Below are positions 26,459 through 35,192 of a DNA stretch of 64,000 nucleotides, piece by piece. The notes under the pieces are model-generated. The model made no database searches. It was given only the letters and a program-made list of their open reading frames with translations, and was not told where the DNA came from. Numbering within the stretch: position 1 is the first letter of the stretch; every line of letters starts with the position of its first letter. Origin of the DNA: Actinopolymorpha sp. NPDC004070 (GTDB taxonomy: Bacteria; Actinomycetota; Actinomycetes; Propionibacteriales; Actinopolymorphaceae). The stretch spans positions 372,001 through 436,000 of the forward strand of contig NZ_JBEXMJ010000003.1 of assembly GCF_040610475.1 (NCBI RefSeq), read 5' to 3'. The translations under genes and the position numbers were made by a program.

Positions 26459-28672
26459 TCACGCGGCAGGTCGGGACGCCGGAACCGAAGGCCCGGGAGG
26501 TGCACCGACCTCGCCGGTGCGCCGGAGCTTGTGCCAGCGCAGGCGGGTTCCGGTCAGAGCGGTGATGGACGAGTGCAGCAGCACGAGGTACATCAGCTGC
26601 CGGTAGGCGACCTGCTGTAGTGCCAGCACCCAGAGGTTGCGCAGATCCTCGCGATCGAGCCGGAACGCGTAGGCCGCGGCCAGGGCCTGCACGCCCAGCA
26701 GCCCGGTCCAGACCAGCATGGTCTTCCAGGGGTTGTGAAACACCAACCCGTAGACGGCGACGATGTCGACCAGTGGTGCGACCAGTGGAGCCAGGACCTG
26801 GAACACGGTGATCAGCGGCAGTCCGACCCGCCCGAAGCGACCCGAGGGCCCGCGCTCGATCAACGAGCGGCGATGCTTCCAGATCGCCTGCATGGTGCCG
26901 TAGCTCCAGCGGTATCTCTGCCGCCACAGTTGGGTCATGGTGCCCGGCGCCTCCGTCCAGGCGCAGGCGTGCTCCTGGTACACCACGTGCCAGCCGCCGC
27001 GGTGGAGCGCCATGGTGATGTCGGTGTCCTCGGCGAGCGTGTCCTCGGTCATCATCCCGGCCTCCCGAAGGGCGGTGCGACGGAACGCTCCGACGGCTCC
27101 CGGAATGGTGGGCATGCAGCGAAGCAGGTCGTACATTCGCCGGTCGAGGTTGAAGCCCATGACGTACTCGATGTGCTGCCACTTGCCGATCAACCGATCG
27201 CGGTTGCCGACCTTCGCGTTGCCGGCCACCGCCCCGACCCGCGGGTCGGCGAACGGCTGTACCAGGTGGTGCACCGTGTCGGGTTCGAAAACGGTGTCCC
27301 CGTCCATCATCACGATCAACTCGTACGAGGCCCAGGCGATGCCGGTGTTGAGGGCGGTGGCCTTGCCGCTGTTGGGCTGCCGTACGAGCGTGACCCCCGG
27401 CAGGCCGAGAGACTTCACGATCTCGGCGGTGTCGTCGGTCGATCCGTCGTCCACCACGATGATCTCGACCGGATGACTGCTCGCCGCCAGGGAACGCACG
27501 GTGTTGGCGATGCACTCGCGTTCGTTGTACGCGGGTACCACGACACTGACCGGTTCGGTGACCTCAGGCCCCCAGGAAAAGTCCGGATGGTTGCGTACGC
27601 GGGCGTGGCGCCGGGCGAACACCAGCATCATCGCGAGCCGTAGGAGCACCAGGATGCCGGTGACGGCCAGGAGGACGAACAGGCCACGTACGACCGCCTG
27701 GGAAAGCTGGACCGCGGTCACGAACGCCCTGCCCTTCCAGAGCCCGGCCGTGGTGGGGGGATGGTCGAGGCCTTCGGTGCCCATGGCCTTGCTGACGGTG
27801 ACGAACCGGTAGCCCGCGGCCTTGAGTCGGGGGATGAGCACGTCCAGTGCATGGGCCTTCTGTGCCACCTTGTCGCCGGCTTCGTACGAGAGCACCACGG
27901 CGCTCTGGCCGGTCGGCTGCGGGACCGGACGGTCCGCGGATCCGTGGACAGCCGTGCGGAGCCACTGCTCACTGGCTGTGCCGTTCAGAACGGTGAGATA
28001 TCCCTTGGTTCCCAGGTACTGAACGACCGGCCACGAGGCGTTGTCCAGTTTCTCCGGGACCGACGAATCCGCTGGGCGGACGAGTGAACTGGTGATTCCT
28101 GCGGCGCCGGCCAGCGCCAGTTGTGCACGAGCGAGCTCACGGTCGATGTCCGCCCCTTTCGACCCGTGACCGAGGTCGGGTTTCGAAAAGGTGTGCAGCC
28201 CTATTTCCTGTCCCGAATCGACCAGCTCACGAGCAATGGAAGGGTACCGGGCAGTCAGTTGGCCGATGACGAAGAAGGTGCCGTGCACTTTATGTTTCTT
28301 CAGGACCCTGAGGATCCTCGGTGTCCACGTCGGGTCCGGACCGTCGTCGAATGTCAGGACGATGGTCTTCCTCGGGATTTGGTAGCTACGAATTCCGGCG
28401 CTGGTCGTGTCGATGACCGGGCCACCGCTGAGGACCTTCCTGGGCACCCAGTCCGAGGCCACCATGTAAGGCAGGTGCTCGTTGACGGGGACTTTGTGGA
28501 CGTAGCCGTCGAGGAGAAGAACGCAGAAGAGGACCGCGAGGAGGAGAAACGGGGCGACCGACAGGCGCCGGGCCCTTCGCGGAGCGGACGGCGGGCGGAC
28601 GCGACGGGAACCGTGGGTCGCCGTTGGGTGTGCTCGGACCGGCGACTTGCTGCTGGCTTTCATGGTCGTCAC
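26459..28672 (-). CDS. Fusion of polysaccharide-deacetylase-like domain and family-2 glycosyltransferase
   Basis: 737 residues. One TM helix near 40-56, a NodB-like domain (about 95-300) with TFDDGPDP at 107-114, a second TM near 318-345, then a GT2 domain with DDGSTDDT, MMDGD, AEDTDIT and QRYRWSYG, and several C-terminal TMs. This architecture is known in actinomycetes for synthases making exopolysaccharide such as poly-N-acetylglucosamine-like chains. In the deacetylase motif the second metal-binding His is Lys164 (GLHTFSKPDL, first His160), and the usual RPPYG is RPADSS, so the deacetylase may be inactive. GTG 28672 overlaps the stop of the HTH-membrane gene. Confidence 0.88.
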   Translation of the reverse strand: MTTMKASSKSPVRAHPTATHGSRRVRPPSAPRRARRLSVAPFLLLAVLFCVLLLDGYVHKVPVNEHLPYMVASDWVPRKVLSGGPVIDTTSAGIRSYQIPRKTIVLTFDDGPDPTWTPRILRVLKKHKVHGTFFVIGQLTARYPSIARELVDSGQEIGLHTFSKPDLGHGSKGADIDRELARAQLALAGAAGITSSLVRPADSSVPEKLDNASWPVVQYLGTKGYLTVLNGTASEQWLRTAVHGSADRPVPQPTGQSAVVLSYEAGDKVAQKAHALDVLIPRLKAAGYRFVTVSKAMGTEGLDHPPTTAGLWKGRAFVTAVQLSQAVVRGLFVLLAVTGILVLLRLAMMLVFARRHARVRNHPDFSWGPEVTEPVSVVVPAYNERECIANTVRSLAASSHPVEIIVVDDGSTDDTAEIVKSLGLPGVTLVRQPNSGKATALNTGIAWASYELIVMMDGDTVFEPDTVHHLVQPFADPRVGAVAGNAKVGNRDRLIGKWQHIEYVMGFNLDRRMYDLLRCMPTIPGAVGAFRRTALREAGMMTEDTLAEDTDITMALHRGGWHVVYQEHACAWTEAPGTMTQLWRQRYRWSYGTMQAIWKHRRSLIERGPSGRFGRVGLPLITVFQVLAPLVAPLVDIVAVYGLVFHNPWKTMLVWTGLLGVQALAAAYAFRLDREDLRNLWVLALQQVAYRQLMYLVLLHSSITALTGTRLRWHKLRRTGEVGAPPGPSVPASRPAA

Positions 28673-29562
28673 GGTTGGCCGTACGTCGGCCGGTCGGTGC
28701 CGTCGGATCCGGAAGGGAACGCGGTCTCGACTCGTCCTGGGCCCTGAGGCGACCGGCTGAGCTCACGGCGCCTGCTCTGCGACCGCGAGTCCCGGCTCGA
28801 GCGCGAGGAGTTCGCCGCGGTGGGGGAGGGGCCCGACCGTTCGGGGGCGGGCCGGCTCCTGGTCTGCCTTGTGCGGCCGGAGTCCCGAGGAGCGGACGAC
28901 TTGCGGTTCGCCGCGGAACGGGTCTTTTGCAGGCGTACCGACGATGCGGACGGTAGTGGGGCCGCGGAGGCCACGGCGGGAGGTGGCACGAGGCGAGGAG
29001 CCATCGGGGTGACGCCGGTAAGGCTGACGCCCAGCGCGGCCGTGCCCATGGCGCAGAGGCCGGCCACCAGATAGCCGACGCGCCGAACGTTGCGGGCGCG
29101 GCGACCGGTCGAGTCGACGAAGATCGGATCGGCGGGGACATCGACGCCCGTCGCGACGTTCGTCTCCTCCACCTTGTCCGCAGCGTCCGCAGCCCCGGTC
29201 GTTTCCCCAGGCTCCGCCACCGCGGCCACCGCGGGCACCACGGCCAGTGCGAGCGGCCCGGAGTCGGACCTGTCGGACGACTCGACCACGTTGACTGCGA
29301 AGGGCCGTGCGGCGCGTGTCCCGGTGTGCTCGGTAACGGGGAGGCCGTCCCGCGCGTAGGCAACCCGTGACGAGGCGGCAGGCGTCGACTCGAAGATCTG
29401 GACGATCTGCACGAGGTGATCGTCGGTGAACCGGTAGCAACCGCCGAGCATGGTGAAGGGGACTCTGCGCGCCGCTGCCTGCTGCTCCAGCCAACTCTGC
29501 CCGACCCGAAGGACCTCTGCGGCTTCCTCAGGCGTGTAGACCGTGAGTACCGCGTCGTTCAT
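28669..29562 (-). CDS. Membrane-anchored helix-turn-helix protein coupled to the GT2 fusion
   Basis: 297 residues. An excisionase/MerR-like HTH (VYTPEEAAEVLRVGQSWLEQQ, then FTMLGGCYRFTDDHL) fills residues 8-58. After an acidic linker comes one TM helix at about 162-181 with preceding Arg cluster (GRRARNVRR), implying the HTH faces the cytoplasm. The last ~110 residues are Ser/Arg/Pro-rich and disordered, and would be extracellular. A strong GGAGGGGAGGA precedes the ATG, and the stop overlaps the GT2 gene (GTGA). A role in sensing the wall or capsule and controlling synthesis is a guess. Confidence 0.75.
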   Translation of the reverse strand: MNDAVLTVYTPEEAAEVLRVGQSWLEQQAAARRVPFTMLGGCYRFTDDHLVQIVQIFESTPAASSRVAYARDGLPVTEHTGTRAARPFAVNVVESSDRSDSGPLALAVVPAVAAVAEPGETTGAADAADKVEETNVATGVDVPADPIFVDSTGRRARNVRRVGYLVAGLCAMGTAALGVSLTGVTPMAPRLVPPPAVASAAPLPSASSVRLQKTRSAANRKSSAPRDSGRTRQTRSRPAPERSGPSPTAANSSRSSRDSRSQSRRRELSRSPQGPGRVETAFPSGSDGTDRPTYGQP

Positions 29563-30044
29563 ACGGTTCCTCCCCTCCTGTGTGGGTCCAGATAGCGTCA
29601 GGGCGGCAACGTCCCGTTTCGAGGTTCTTCATAGGGATGGGGAACATTGAATAAGAGCATTTCCAGATAGGTAGCTTTAATGCTCTTCAGGAATACCCGA
29701 ACTGGCTGAGAGTAAAACTGCCGGAAACCCGTTACGACAATTTCTTCGACCCGCACTTCTGACGCATTGCTGCTATTCGGTTTCGGGTTAACATGAATAT
29801 CCGAGAAGGTGCAGATCCGGTAATCGCTGCAATTGATGTGAAGGCCTGGGCCGTGCCGGCGCTTCCGTTGGCGCGCGGAACCCAGCAGGGACAACCGGAG
29901 CAGGTAGGCACATCGAGGCGGAAGCCAACGAAACCGCCGAGCAGGGCGCCCAGGGAGGCGCAGGGGCCCGGGTGCGGTCGGCCCGCGGCGCGAGGTCCTG
30001 GAGTCGATGATCATGACCGTCCCCTTTGCCGGGTTTGAGAGGTT
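29563..30044. promoter_or_regulatory. Divergent promoter region, partly AT-rich
   Basis: About 480 bases without a supported gene between two divergent genes. Positions about 29620-29830 are clearly AT-richer than the surrounding DNA and contain several short palindromes, so they probably hold the promoter(s) of the HTH/GT2 pair. A long minus-strand frame across it lacks family motifs and is not called. Confidence 0.5.
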
Positions 30045-31070
30045 GTGCGGGGACGGCTAATCTGCGGCCTCGTGCGGTTCCGTAAGAAGTCAGTCAGAAT
30101 CACGGTCGGCGACCGTGCACTGGAGGATCTCCACGTCCGGGCGGCGACCCAGCGTAGTCGCGCGGTCGCCGCGGAGTCCCGTGACTGGCTGCTGCTGAAG
30201 TCGGTGATGCGGCCCGGGGAGCGGCCGCGTGCGCGGGTAGCCGTTCGCTTCCCGCACGAGGGGAACGCCGCGGGCTTCGCGTTCGTCACCGACCAGCGGA
30301 TCATCTTCGAGGCCCGTGAGCGCGTGACCGCGGTGGCGCTCCCGTACGTCGTCTTCGCGGGCCGGCCGACCGGACCCAGCCTCGGTGACTTCGCCGTCAC
30401 GGCGAGGACGCCCGGCGGCCCCTCAGGTGGTGAGCTCACCACGACCATGCGGATCCGCGACGCGGCGGCGTTCCACGACTTCTTCCCCACGCTGCTGGAC
30501 GCGGCCCGGGCCATGGGTGCCCTGCCCGAGGTCGACACGAGCTGGGAAGGCGAGGCTCCACGACCGGCCGCGGCAGGCGAAGCCGAGCGACCTGAAGTCG
30601 CGTCGGCGCGAGCCACGCCCTCGCGAGCCGCGCCATGGGAGGCCGCGCCTGGCAGGGCCGAGGCCGCCGATCCGCTGCCGACCGAGGTGGTCGACCGTGC
30701 GCTCGCGACGTTCATGGATGACGACGAGCGGATCGAGTTCGCCGCCGAACTGGTCGGCCGGGCTGGTGGTCAGGTCACGGTGCTGGTCACCCAGCACCGA
30801 CTCGTGGTCGTGGAGAGCCGGCTGATCTGGGCGGCGCCGCTCGAGCGAACGAAGGTGGCCGAGACCGGCGGGAGCGAGCCCGAGGTGTTCCTGCTGGCCG
30901 AGACCGTCCCCGATTCTCTGGTGCTCGGTGGAGGTCTCGCGTCCGCTGACTCCGGCAGGCGGTGGCTGACACTGCGTTCGGATGCCGACCCGGCAGCCGG
31001 TGAAGCCCTGTACCGGCACCTGCGCGCAGGTGGCGCCGGCCAGGTCGAGGCCTGGCCGGCAGCCGAGTGA
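30045..31070 (+). CDS. Uncharacterised protein with two PH-like domains
   Basis: 341 residues. Two halves have the same build: WLLLKSVMRPGERPRARVAV then FAFVTDQRIIFEA in the first, and ATFMDDDERIEFAAELV then VTVLVTQHRLVVVES in the second. Each resembles a bacterial PH-like domain with the usual 'TdqRliv' turn. An Ala/Pro/Glu-rich linker (about 165-215) joins them. It has no signal peptide or TM, so it is cytoplasmic or membrane-peripheral. GTG 30045 is uncertain, and GTG 30072 is an alternative. Function is unknown. Confidence 0.65.
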   Translation: MRGRLICGLVRFRKKSVRITVGDRALEDLHVRAATQRSRAVAAESRDWLLLKSVMRPGERPRARVAVRFPHEGNAAGFAFVTDQRIIFEARERVTAVALPYVVFAGRPTGPSLGDFAVTARTPGGPSGGELTTTMRIRDAAAFHDFFPTLLDAARAMGALPEVDTSWEGEAPRPAAAGEAERPEVASARATPSRAAPWEAAPGRAEAADPLPTEVVDRALATFMDDDERIEFAAELVGRAGGQVTVLVTQHRLVVVESRLIWAAPLERTKVAETGGSEPEVFLLAETVPDSLVLGGGLASADSGRRWLTLRSDADPAAGEALYRHLRAGGAGQVEAWPAAE

Positions 31071-31074
31071 CCGT

Positions 31075-31090
31075 CCCGTCCCAGGACGGG
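31075..31090. terminator. Convergent terminator hairpin
   Basis: CCCGTCC (31075-31081) pairs with GGACGGG (31084-31090), followed by TTCGTTT. With a 4-base loop six pairs remain. It sits between two converging genes and the T-rich tail on the plus strand suits the PH-like gene. Confidence 0.6.
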
Positions 31091-31095
31091 TTCGT

Positions 31096-31662
31096 TTAGT
31101 CCTGCGGGTTGAAGAAGAAGCCGAGCGCGAACGACCAGGCGAGGTGCCACACGTAGACGCCGAGGACGAGCTTCCAGCCGAGGTTGTGTGACATGAAGCC
31201 CGCGTGCAGAGCCGGGAACTGCGTAGGGATCCACCACAGGCAACTCAGCGTTGCCAGGACCATACCCATGGCGATTCCGCGGGCGACGTTGCGCGCGGTC
31301 GTCAGGGTCTTGCCCAGCAACGGGAAGATCAGCAGGGCGTAGCCGAGCGCGAACACGAGGCCGTTGAAGGTGTGGAAGATGTGCCCCTCGAACCACTGCG
31401 GTGCAGCGGCCCCCTTGGGCATGAGGATGGAGCCGTTGAAGTAGGCGAAGTCCAGCTTCGGCAGGCCGACGCCGGGTAGCCAGTAGCCGACCATGTCTGC
31501 GATGTGGAGGGCCGCGAAGCCGGCCACGAGCCCGCCGACGAGCCGGTGGTTGTTGACGTACTGCGGCCAGTGAATTCCGGCCGTCCGGTGCTGGACCACC
31601 GGCAGCGCCGGGTCGGGCTCGGGGGCCTGGCGGGCGGTGGCCAGGTCCTCGCGGGTCGCCAT
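31096..31662 (-). CDS. Small multi-pass membrane protein of unknown function
   Basis: 188 residues. About five hydrophobic segments (LVGGLVAGFAALHIADMVGYW, GLVFALGYALLIFPLLG, GIAMGMVLATLSCLWWI, LVLGVYVWHLAWSFALGFFF). His and Trp residues are frequent in the membrane parts, including HIFHTFN and HNLGWKL, which could bind heme or metal, but no family is recognised. ATG 31662 was chosen. The ribosome site there is weak, while GAGGAG lies further upstream. It is divergent from the GH3 gene. The stop TAA is rare in this window. Confidence 0.6.
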   Translation of the reverse strand: MATREDLATARQAPEPDPALPVVQHRTAGIHWPQYVNNHRLVGGLVAGFAALHIADMVGYWLPGVGLPKLDFAYFNGSILMPKGAAAPQWFEGHIFHTFNGLVFALGYALLIFPLLGKTLTTARNVARGIAMGMVLATLSCLWWIPTQFPALHAGFMSHNLGWKLVLGVYVWHLAWSFALGFFFNPQD

Positions 31663-31896
31663 GTGGCCCGTCTTGTACGCCTGGTGTCTCGAAATGATGA
31701 TCTCCTCGGTCGCACAGGGCCGGGACGTCCCCCGCTCGAACCTCGCCGACCTTGGGTGGAAGGGCGTTATGTCCGGTATTGGATACTGCATCAGGCGCGG
31801 CCGTGCAAACTGCGGCACCGCGTGTCCCGGAGATCGCGCCAGAAGAGTCGGGGTACGGAACACTGCCTTGCCTGCTCCCTTCGAGAGGAGAGCCCG

Positions 31897-33648
31897 GTGA
31901 CCGAGACCTACCGTGACCCCGCCCGTTCCGTCGGTGAACGGGTGCAGGACCTGCTGGCTCGGATGACGTTGCCGGAGAAGGCCGGGCTGATGTTCCAGCC
32001 GATGGTGGCGATGGGCCCCGGCGGCCGGCTGTCGGAAGCCGGCGACCCGCCCGGATTGCCAAGCACGCGGCACCTGGTTGCCAACCAGCTGCTCAACCAC
32101 TTCAACCTGCTGGGTTCGGTGGACGACCCGCGCCAGGCGGCGGAGTGGCACAACCGGCTGCAGGAGGCCGCTCGCGAGACGAGGCTCGGCATTCCGGTCT
32201 CGCTGTCGACGGATCCGCGCCACCACTTCACCGAGAATATCGGGGCGGCATTCAGGGCAACGGCGTTCAGCCAGTGGCCCGAGACGCTCGGCTTCGCCGC
32301 GCTGCGATCGCCTGGGCTGGTGGAGGAGTTCGCCGACATCGCTCGTCAGGAATACACCGCGGTGGGCTTCCGCGTCGCGCTTCACCCGCAGGTCGACCTT
32401 GCCACCGAGCCCCGCTGGTCTCGGGTGTCCGGCACGTTCGGTGAGGACGCCGACCTGTCCGGAGAACTCGTCGCCGCGTACGTCAGAGGTTTCCAGGGCG
32501 CGGAACTCGGACCCGGGAGCGTTTCCACAATGACCAAGCACTTTCCCGGCGGCGGGCCACAGCTGGACGGGGAGGACCCACACTTCGCCTACGGGCGCGA
32601 ACAGGTCTATCCGGGCGGCAACTTCGACTACCACGTCAAGCCGTTCTTGGCAGCGCTGGCAGCCGGCACCTCCCAGGTGATGCCGTACTACGGCATGCCG
32701 GTCGGTACGGAGTACGAGGAGGTCGGCTTCGCGTTCAACAAGGGCATCATCACCGGCATCCTGCGCGAGCGGCTCGGCTTCGACGGCATCGTGTGCACCG
32801 ACTGGGGACTGGTCACCGATGCCCAGATCATGGGCCAGCCGATGCCCGCGCGCGCCTGGGGATGTGAGCACCTGAGCGAGCTCGAACGCGTCGTCAAGAT
32901 CATCGAGGCCGGCTGCGACCAGTTCGGTGGCGAGAGCCGCCCGGAGCTCGTGGTCGAGGCCGTCGGGAAGGGGCTGGTGAGCGTCGACCGGATCGACGTG
33001 TCCGTGCGCCGGTTGCTGCGGGAGAAGTTCCGGCTCGGCCTGTTCGACAACCCGTTCGTGGACGTCGACGCGGTGGCGGGCGTCGTCGGCAGGCACGACT
33101 TCGTTGCGCGCGGCGAGGACGCGCAACGGCGGTCGGTCACGGTGCTGACCAACAAGGAACAGATTCTCCCGCTGCGCAAGGGAATCCGGTCGTACGTCGA
33201 GGGGATCGACGCCGAGGTCGTGGCGCCGTTCGCGACGGTGGTCGACACGCCGGCAGAGGCGGACGTGGCGTTGCTTCGGTTGGGCACGCCGTACGAACCG
33301 CGACCGGGTGGCTTCGAGGCGATGTTCCACGCCGGGTCACTGGAGTTCGACGAGACCGAGAAGGCGCGCCAGGCCGCGATCTGTGCCGCGGTGCCGACGG
33401 TCGTGGACATCCACCTCGAACGCGCCGCGGTGATCCCGGAGGTCGTCGACCAGGCAGCGGCCGTCGTCGCCACGTACGGCACGAATGCGCGGGCCCTGCT
33501 CGACGTGCTCTTCGGTGTCGTCAAGCCTGAGGGCCGGTTGCCGTTCGACCTGCCGTCCTCGATGCGAGCGGTCGAGGACAGCCGAAGCGACGTACCGTTC
33601 GACACCGCCGAACCTCTCTTCCGCTTCGGCCACGGCCTGAGCATCTGA
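31897..33648 (+). CDS. Glycoside hydrolase family 3 beta-glycosidase
   Basis: 583 residues. The GH3 nucleophile is Asp302 (GIVCTDWG) and the active-site pair Lys214-His215 is in TMTKHFPGGGP. RLGIPVSLSTDPRHH and WSRVSGTFGEDADLSGELVAAYVRGFQG are conserved family segments. The second domain is reduced and there is no fibronectin-type C-terminus. There is no signal peptide, so cytoplasmic action on imported oligosaccharides is likely. GTG follows GAGAGGAG at 6 bases. It begins the carbohydrate locus that continues to 44 kb. Confidence 0.9.
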   Translation: MTETYRDPARSVGERVQDLLARMTLPEKAGLMFQPMVAMGPGGRLSEAGDPPGLPSTRHLVANQLLNHFNLLGSVDDPRQAAEWHNRLQEAARETRLGIPVSLSTDPRHHFTENIGAAFRATAFSQWPETLGFAALRSPGLVEEFADIARQEYTAVGFRVALHPQVDLATEPRWSRVSGTFGEDADLSGELVAAYVRGFQGAELGPGSVSTMTKHFPGGGPQLDGEDPHFAYGREQVYPGGNFDYHVKPFLAALAAGTSQVMPYYGMPVGTEYEEVGFAFNKGIITGILRERLGFDGIVCTDWGLVTDAQIMGQPMPARAWGCEHLSELERVVKIIEAGCDQFGGESRPELVVEAVGKGLVSVDRIDVSVRRLLREKFRLGLFDNPFVDVDAVAGVVGRHDFVARGEDAQRRSVTVLTNKEQILPLRKGIRSYVEGIDAEVVAPFATVVDTPAEADVALLRLGTPYEPRPGGFEAMFHAGSLEFDETEKARQAAICAAVPTVVDIHLERAAVIPEVVDQAAAVVATYGTNARALLDVLFGVVKPEGRLPFDLPSSMRAVEDSRSDVPFDTAEPLFRFGHGLSI

Positions 33649-33877
33649 GGCGCGGGCGCCGACAGCGAGGGAGAGAGGCAACTCCGGCTGCGATGCGCTC
33701 GACGCTCTGGGCACGCCCGCAGGCGCGACGGCTGCCGTGCTCCTGCACCGCATCGAGCAGGACCAGACGCCGGACACGCACAAGAGCGAACCGTCCCTCC
33801 TCCGCGGTGTTTCGCGAGGTGCTCCTCGAGGCATTCGCTCCGATGGCCTGGATCGGCCTTTGGCCAGGGTTACCGGA

Positions 33878-33912
33878 TTGGTATTGACAACCTACGACCA
33901 CGACATTACGTT
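33878..33912 (+). promoter_or_regulatory. Promoter for the secreted pair, overlapped by a half operator
   Basis: TTGACA (33884-33889) and TACGTT (33907-33912) are 17 bases apart. ATTGGTATTGACAACC overlaps the -35 element and resembles the TTGGTA-NN-TACCAA palindrome found at 34023 and 44366, with a degenerate right half. This lies 63 bases before the ATG at 33975. The rest of 33649-33974 holds no supported gene. Confidence 0.55.
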
Positions 33913-33974
33913 CCGGATGATCTTGCATCGGCCGCGCTAGCCAAGCGCCGCTGGACTTTCTCCCCGGAGGACGC

Positions 33975-35192
33975 ATGAGCGCACGCGGAATGCTGGCCGC
34001 AGGACTCCTCGCGGCAACCGGCTTGGTATTTACCAATGCTCAGCCAGCGGTGGCGGACGACGAACTCGTTCCGATCGAGTCGCTGGGCACCCAGCACCAG
34101 ATTCCGAAGCCGACGCTGACGGCGAGTGGCCCGCACCTGATCCTCTCGGACTCCCCTGAGCTACCCGACGCCGACACCGCGCTGCCCGGAGCGTTCTACC
34201 GGGACAGCGTGGAGGGTCTGGTGCGGGTTCTCGGCCACCAGCAGAACAACGCACAGGTGCCGATGGTGCTCGGTGTCGCGGTGACGAACACCTCTGGTCG
34301 GCCCGTGCTGCTGTTCGACCGCGGAGTCGGCCGAAGCGCGGACTACTGGCCGGACGTCGCGGGCCAGAACTCACTGACGGCGTTCATGAACGACCATCAC
34401 AGCGCGAAGTACCTCACCACGCTGGAGGCCGGCGAGACGTACTGGTCGACTCGTACCGTCGCGCCGACCTACACCGAGGCATCCATCCAGGAGTTCGCCG
34501 CCGTCAGCGCCGGCACCGCGGGGAACGTCGGCCAACTCCAGCGCGCTCTGGACCCGGACGTCCCGACCGACCAGTTGCGCCTCCCGCGCGGGGCTGCGCC
34601 CGCCAAAGTCACCGTGACCACCGTCGGCTACTGGTACACCGAGCCACGCCCCGCCGATCCGCTCACGTTGCCCGTGCTGCCCGGTGACACCGACCACGTG
34701 CGTGGGACCTTCGACTACGCGGACCTGTACGGCACGGTCCCGGTCGAGCCCGACGGCGGAGTACAGCGGCTGTCCGTGGACTCCGCGCCTCCGGGCAAGC
34801 CCTGGAACGACTCGATGCCGGGGGAGTACCGCCTGGGCCACAGCGCGGTCGACGGCGGTGCCGCGGTGTACAACGACGGCAACTACGGCGTGCTCTACCA
34901 CCTCGACGTGGTGCTGCAAGGGGCTCGCGGCGCGGCCGGTACGCCGGTCGGCCTCTTCCTCAACCCGGCCGGCGGTGGAGGTCACTTCGTCGTCGCCGTC
35001 AACGACACCTTGCACCAGTCGCAGTACGTCGACTGGACCAACGCGTGGCACTACGGCGACGGCGCCTTCGGAGCACGCGACGTCCACCTGCGACTCACCA
35101 CCAGCCTGACCGGGGGATCGGCCGGACCTCAGGTTCTGCTGTTCGCACCCGGGACGACGTCCGACTCCGAAACCCAGAGGAGCTCCTCATGA
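33975..35192 (+). CDS. Secreted protein of unknown function in the carbohydrate locus
   Basis: 405 residues with a Sec signal (MSARGMLAAGLLAATGLVFTNAQPAVA). The mature part is beta-rich, for example VPMVLGVAVTNTSGRPVLLFDRGVG and YGVLYHLDVVLQGARGAAG, then HFVVAVNDT. No catalytic motif or known family was recognised. ATG follows GGAGGA. Its stop overlaps the next gene (ATGA), so the two secreted proteins are made together, perhaps as a binding or structural partner for the downstream glycosidase-like protein. An operator-like palindrome lies inside its signal-peptide codons. Confidence 0.7.
   Translation: MSARGMLAAGLLAATGLVFTNAQPAVADDELVPIESLGTQHQIPKPTLTASGPHLILSDSPELPDADTALPGAFYRDSVEGLVRVLGHQQNNAQVPMVLGVAVTNTSGRPVLLFDRGVGRSADYWPDVAGQNSLTAFMNDHHSAKYLTTLEAGETYWSTRTVAPTYTEASIQEFAAVSAGTAGNVGQLQRALDPDVPTDQLRLPRGAAPAKVTVTTVGYWYTEPRPADPLTLPVLPGDTDHVRGTFDYADLYGTVPVEPDGGVQRLSVDSAPPGKPWNDSMPGEYRLGHSAVDGGAAVYNDGNYGVLYHLDVVLQGARGAAGTPVGLFLNPAGGGGHFVVAVNDTLHQSQYVDWTNAWHYGDGAFGARDVHLRLTTSLTGGSAGPQVLLFAPGTTSDSETQRSSS
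34023..34036. promoter_or_regulatory. Perfect TTGGTA-NN-TACCAA palindrome inside a signal-peptide coding region
   Basis: TTGGTATTTACCAA has perfect 6-base arms around TT, 48 bases after the ATG at 33975. The same arms occur at 44366. HutC-type GntR regulators bind short palindromes of this size, and one is encoded at 38429. A roadblock or downstream operator role is inferred. Confidence 0.55.

Noticed and set aside
29598..30014. Long minus-strand open frame between the HTH-membrane gene and the PH-like gene
   Set aside because: No family motif, composition changes abruptly inside it, and it crosses the AT-rich promoter island. Treated as non-coding.
31776..31786. GTATTGGATAC inverted repeat in the divergent region before the GH3 gene as another site of the GntR regulon
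   Set aside because: Arms differ from TTGGTA/TACCAA in order and spacing; too short to call.
31663..33330. Long minus-strand open frame opposite the GH3 gene, in frame with the small membrane protein
   Set aside because: Only the last 188 residues look like protein; the rest is antisense to a clear GH3 gene.
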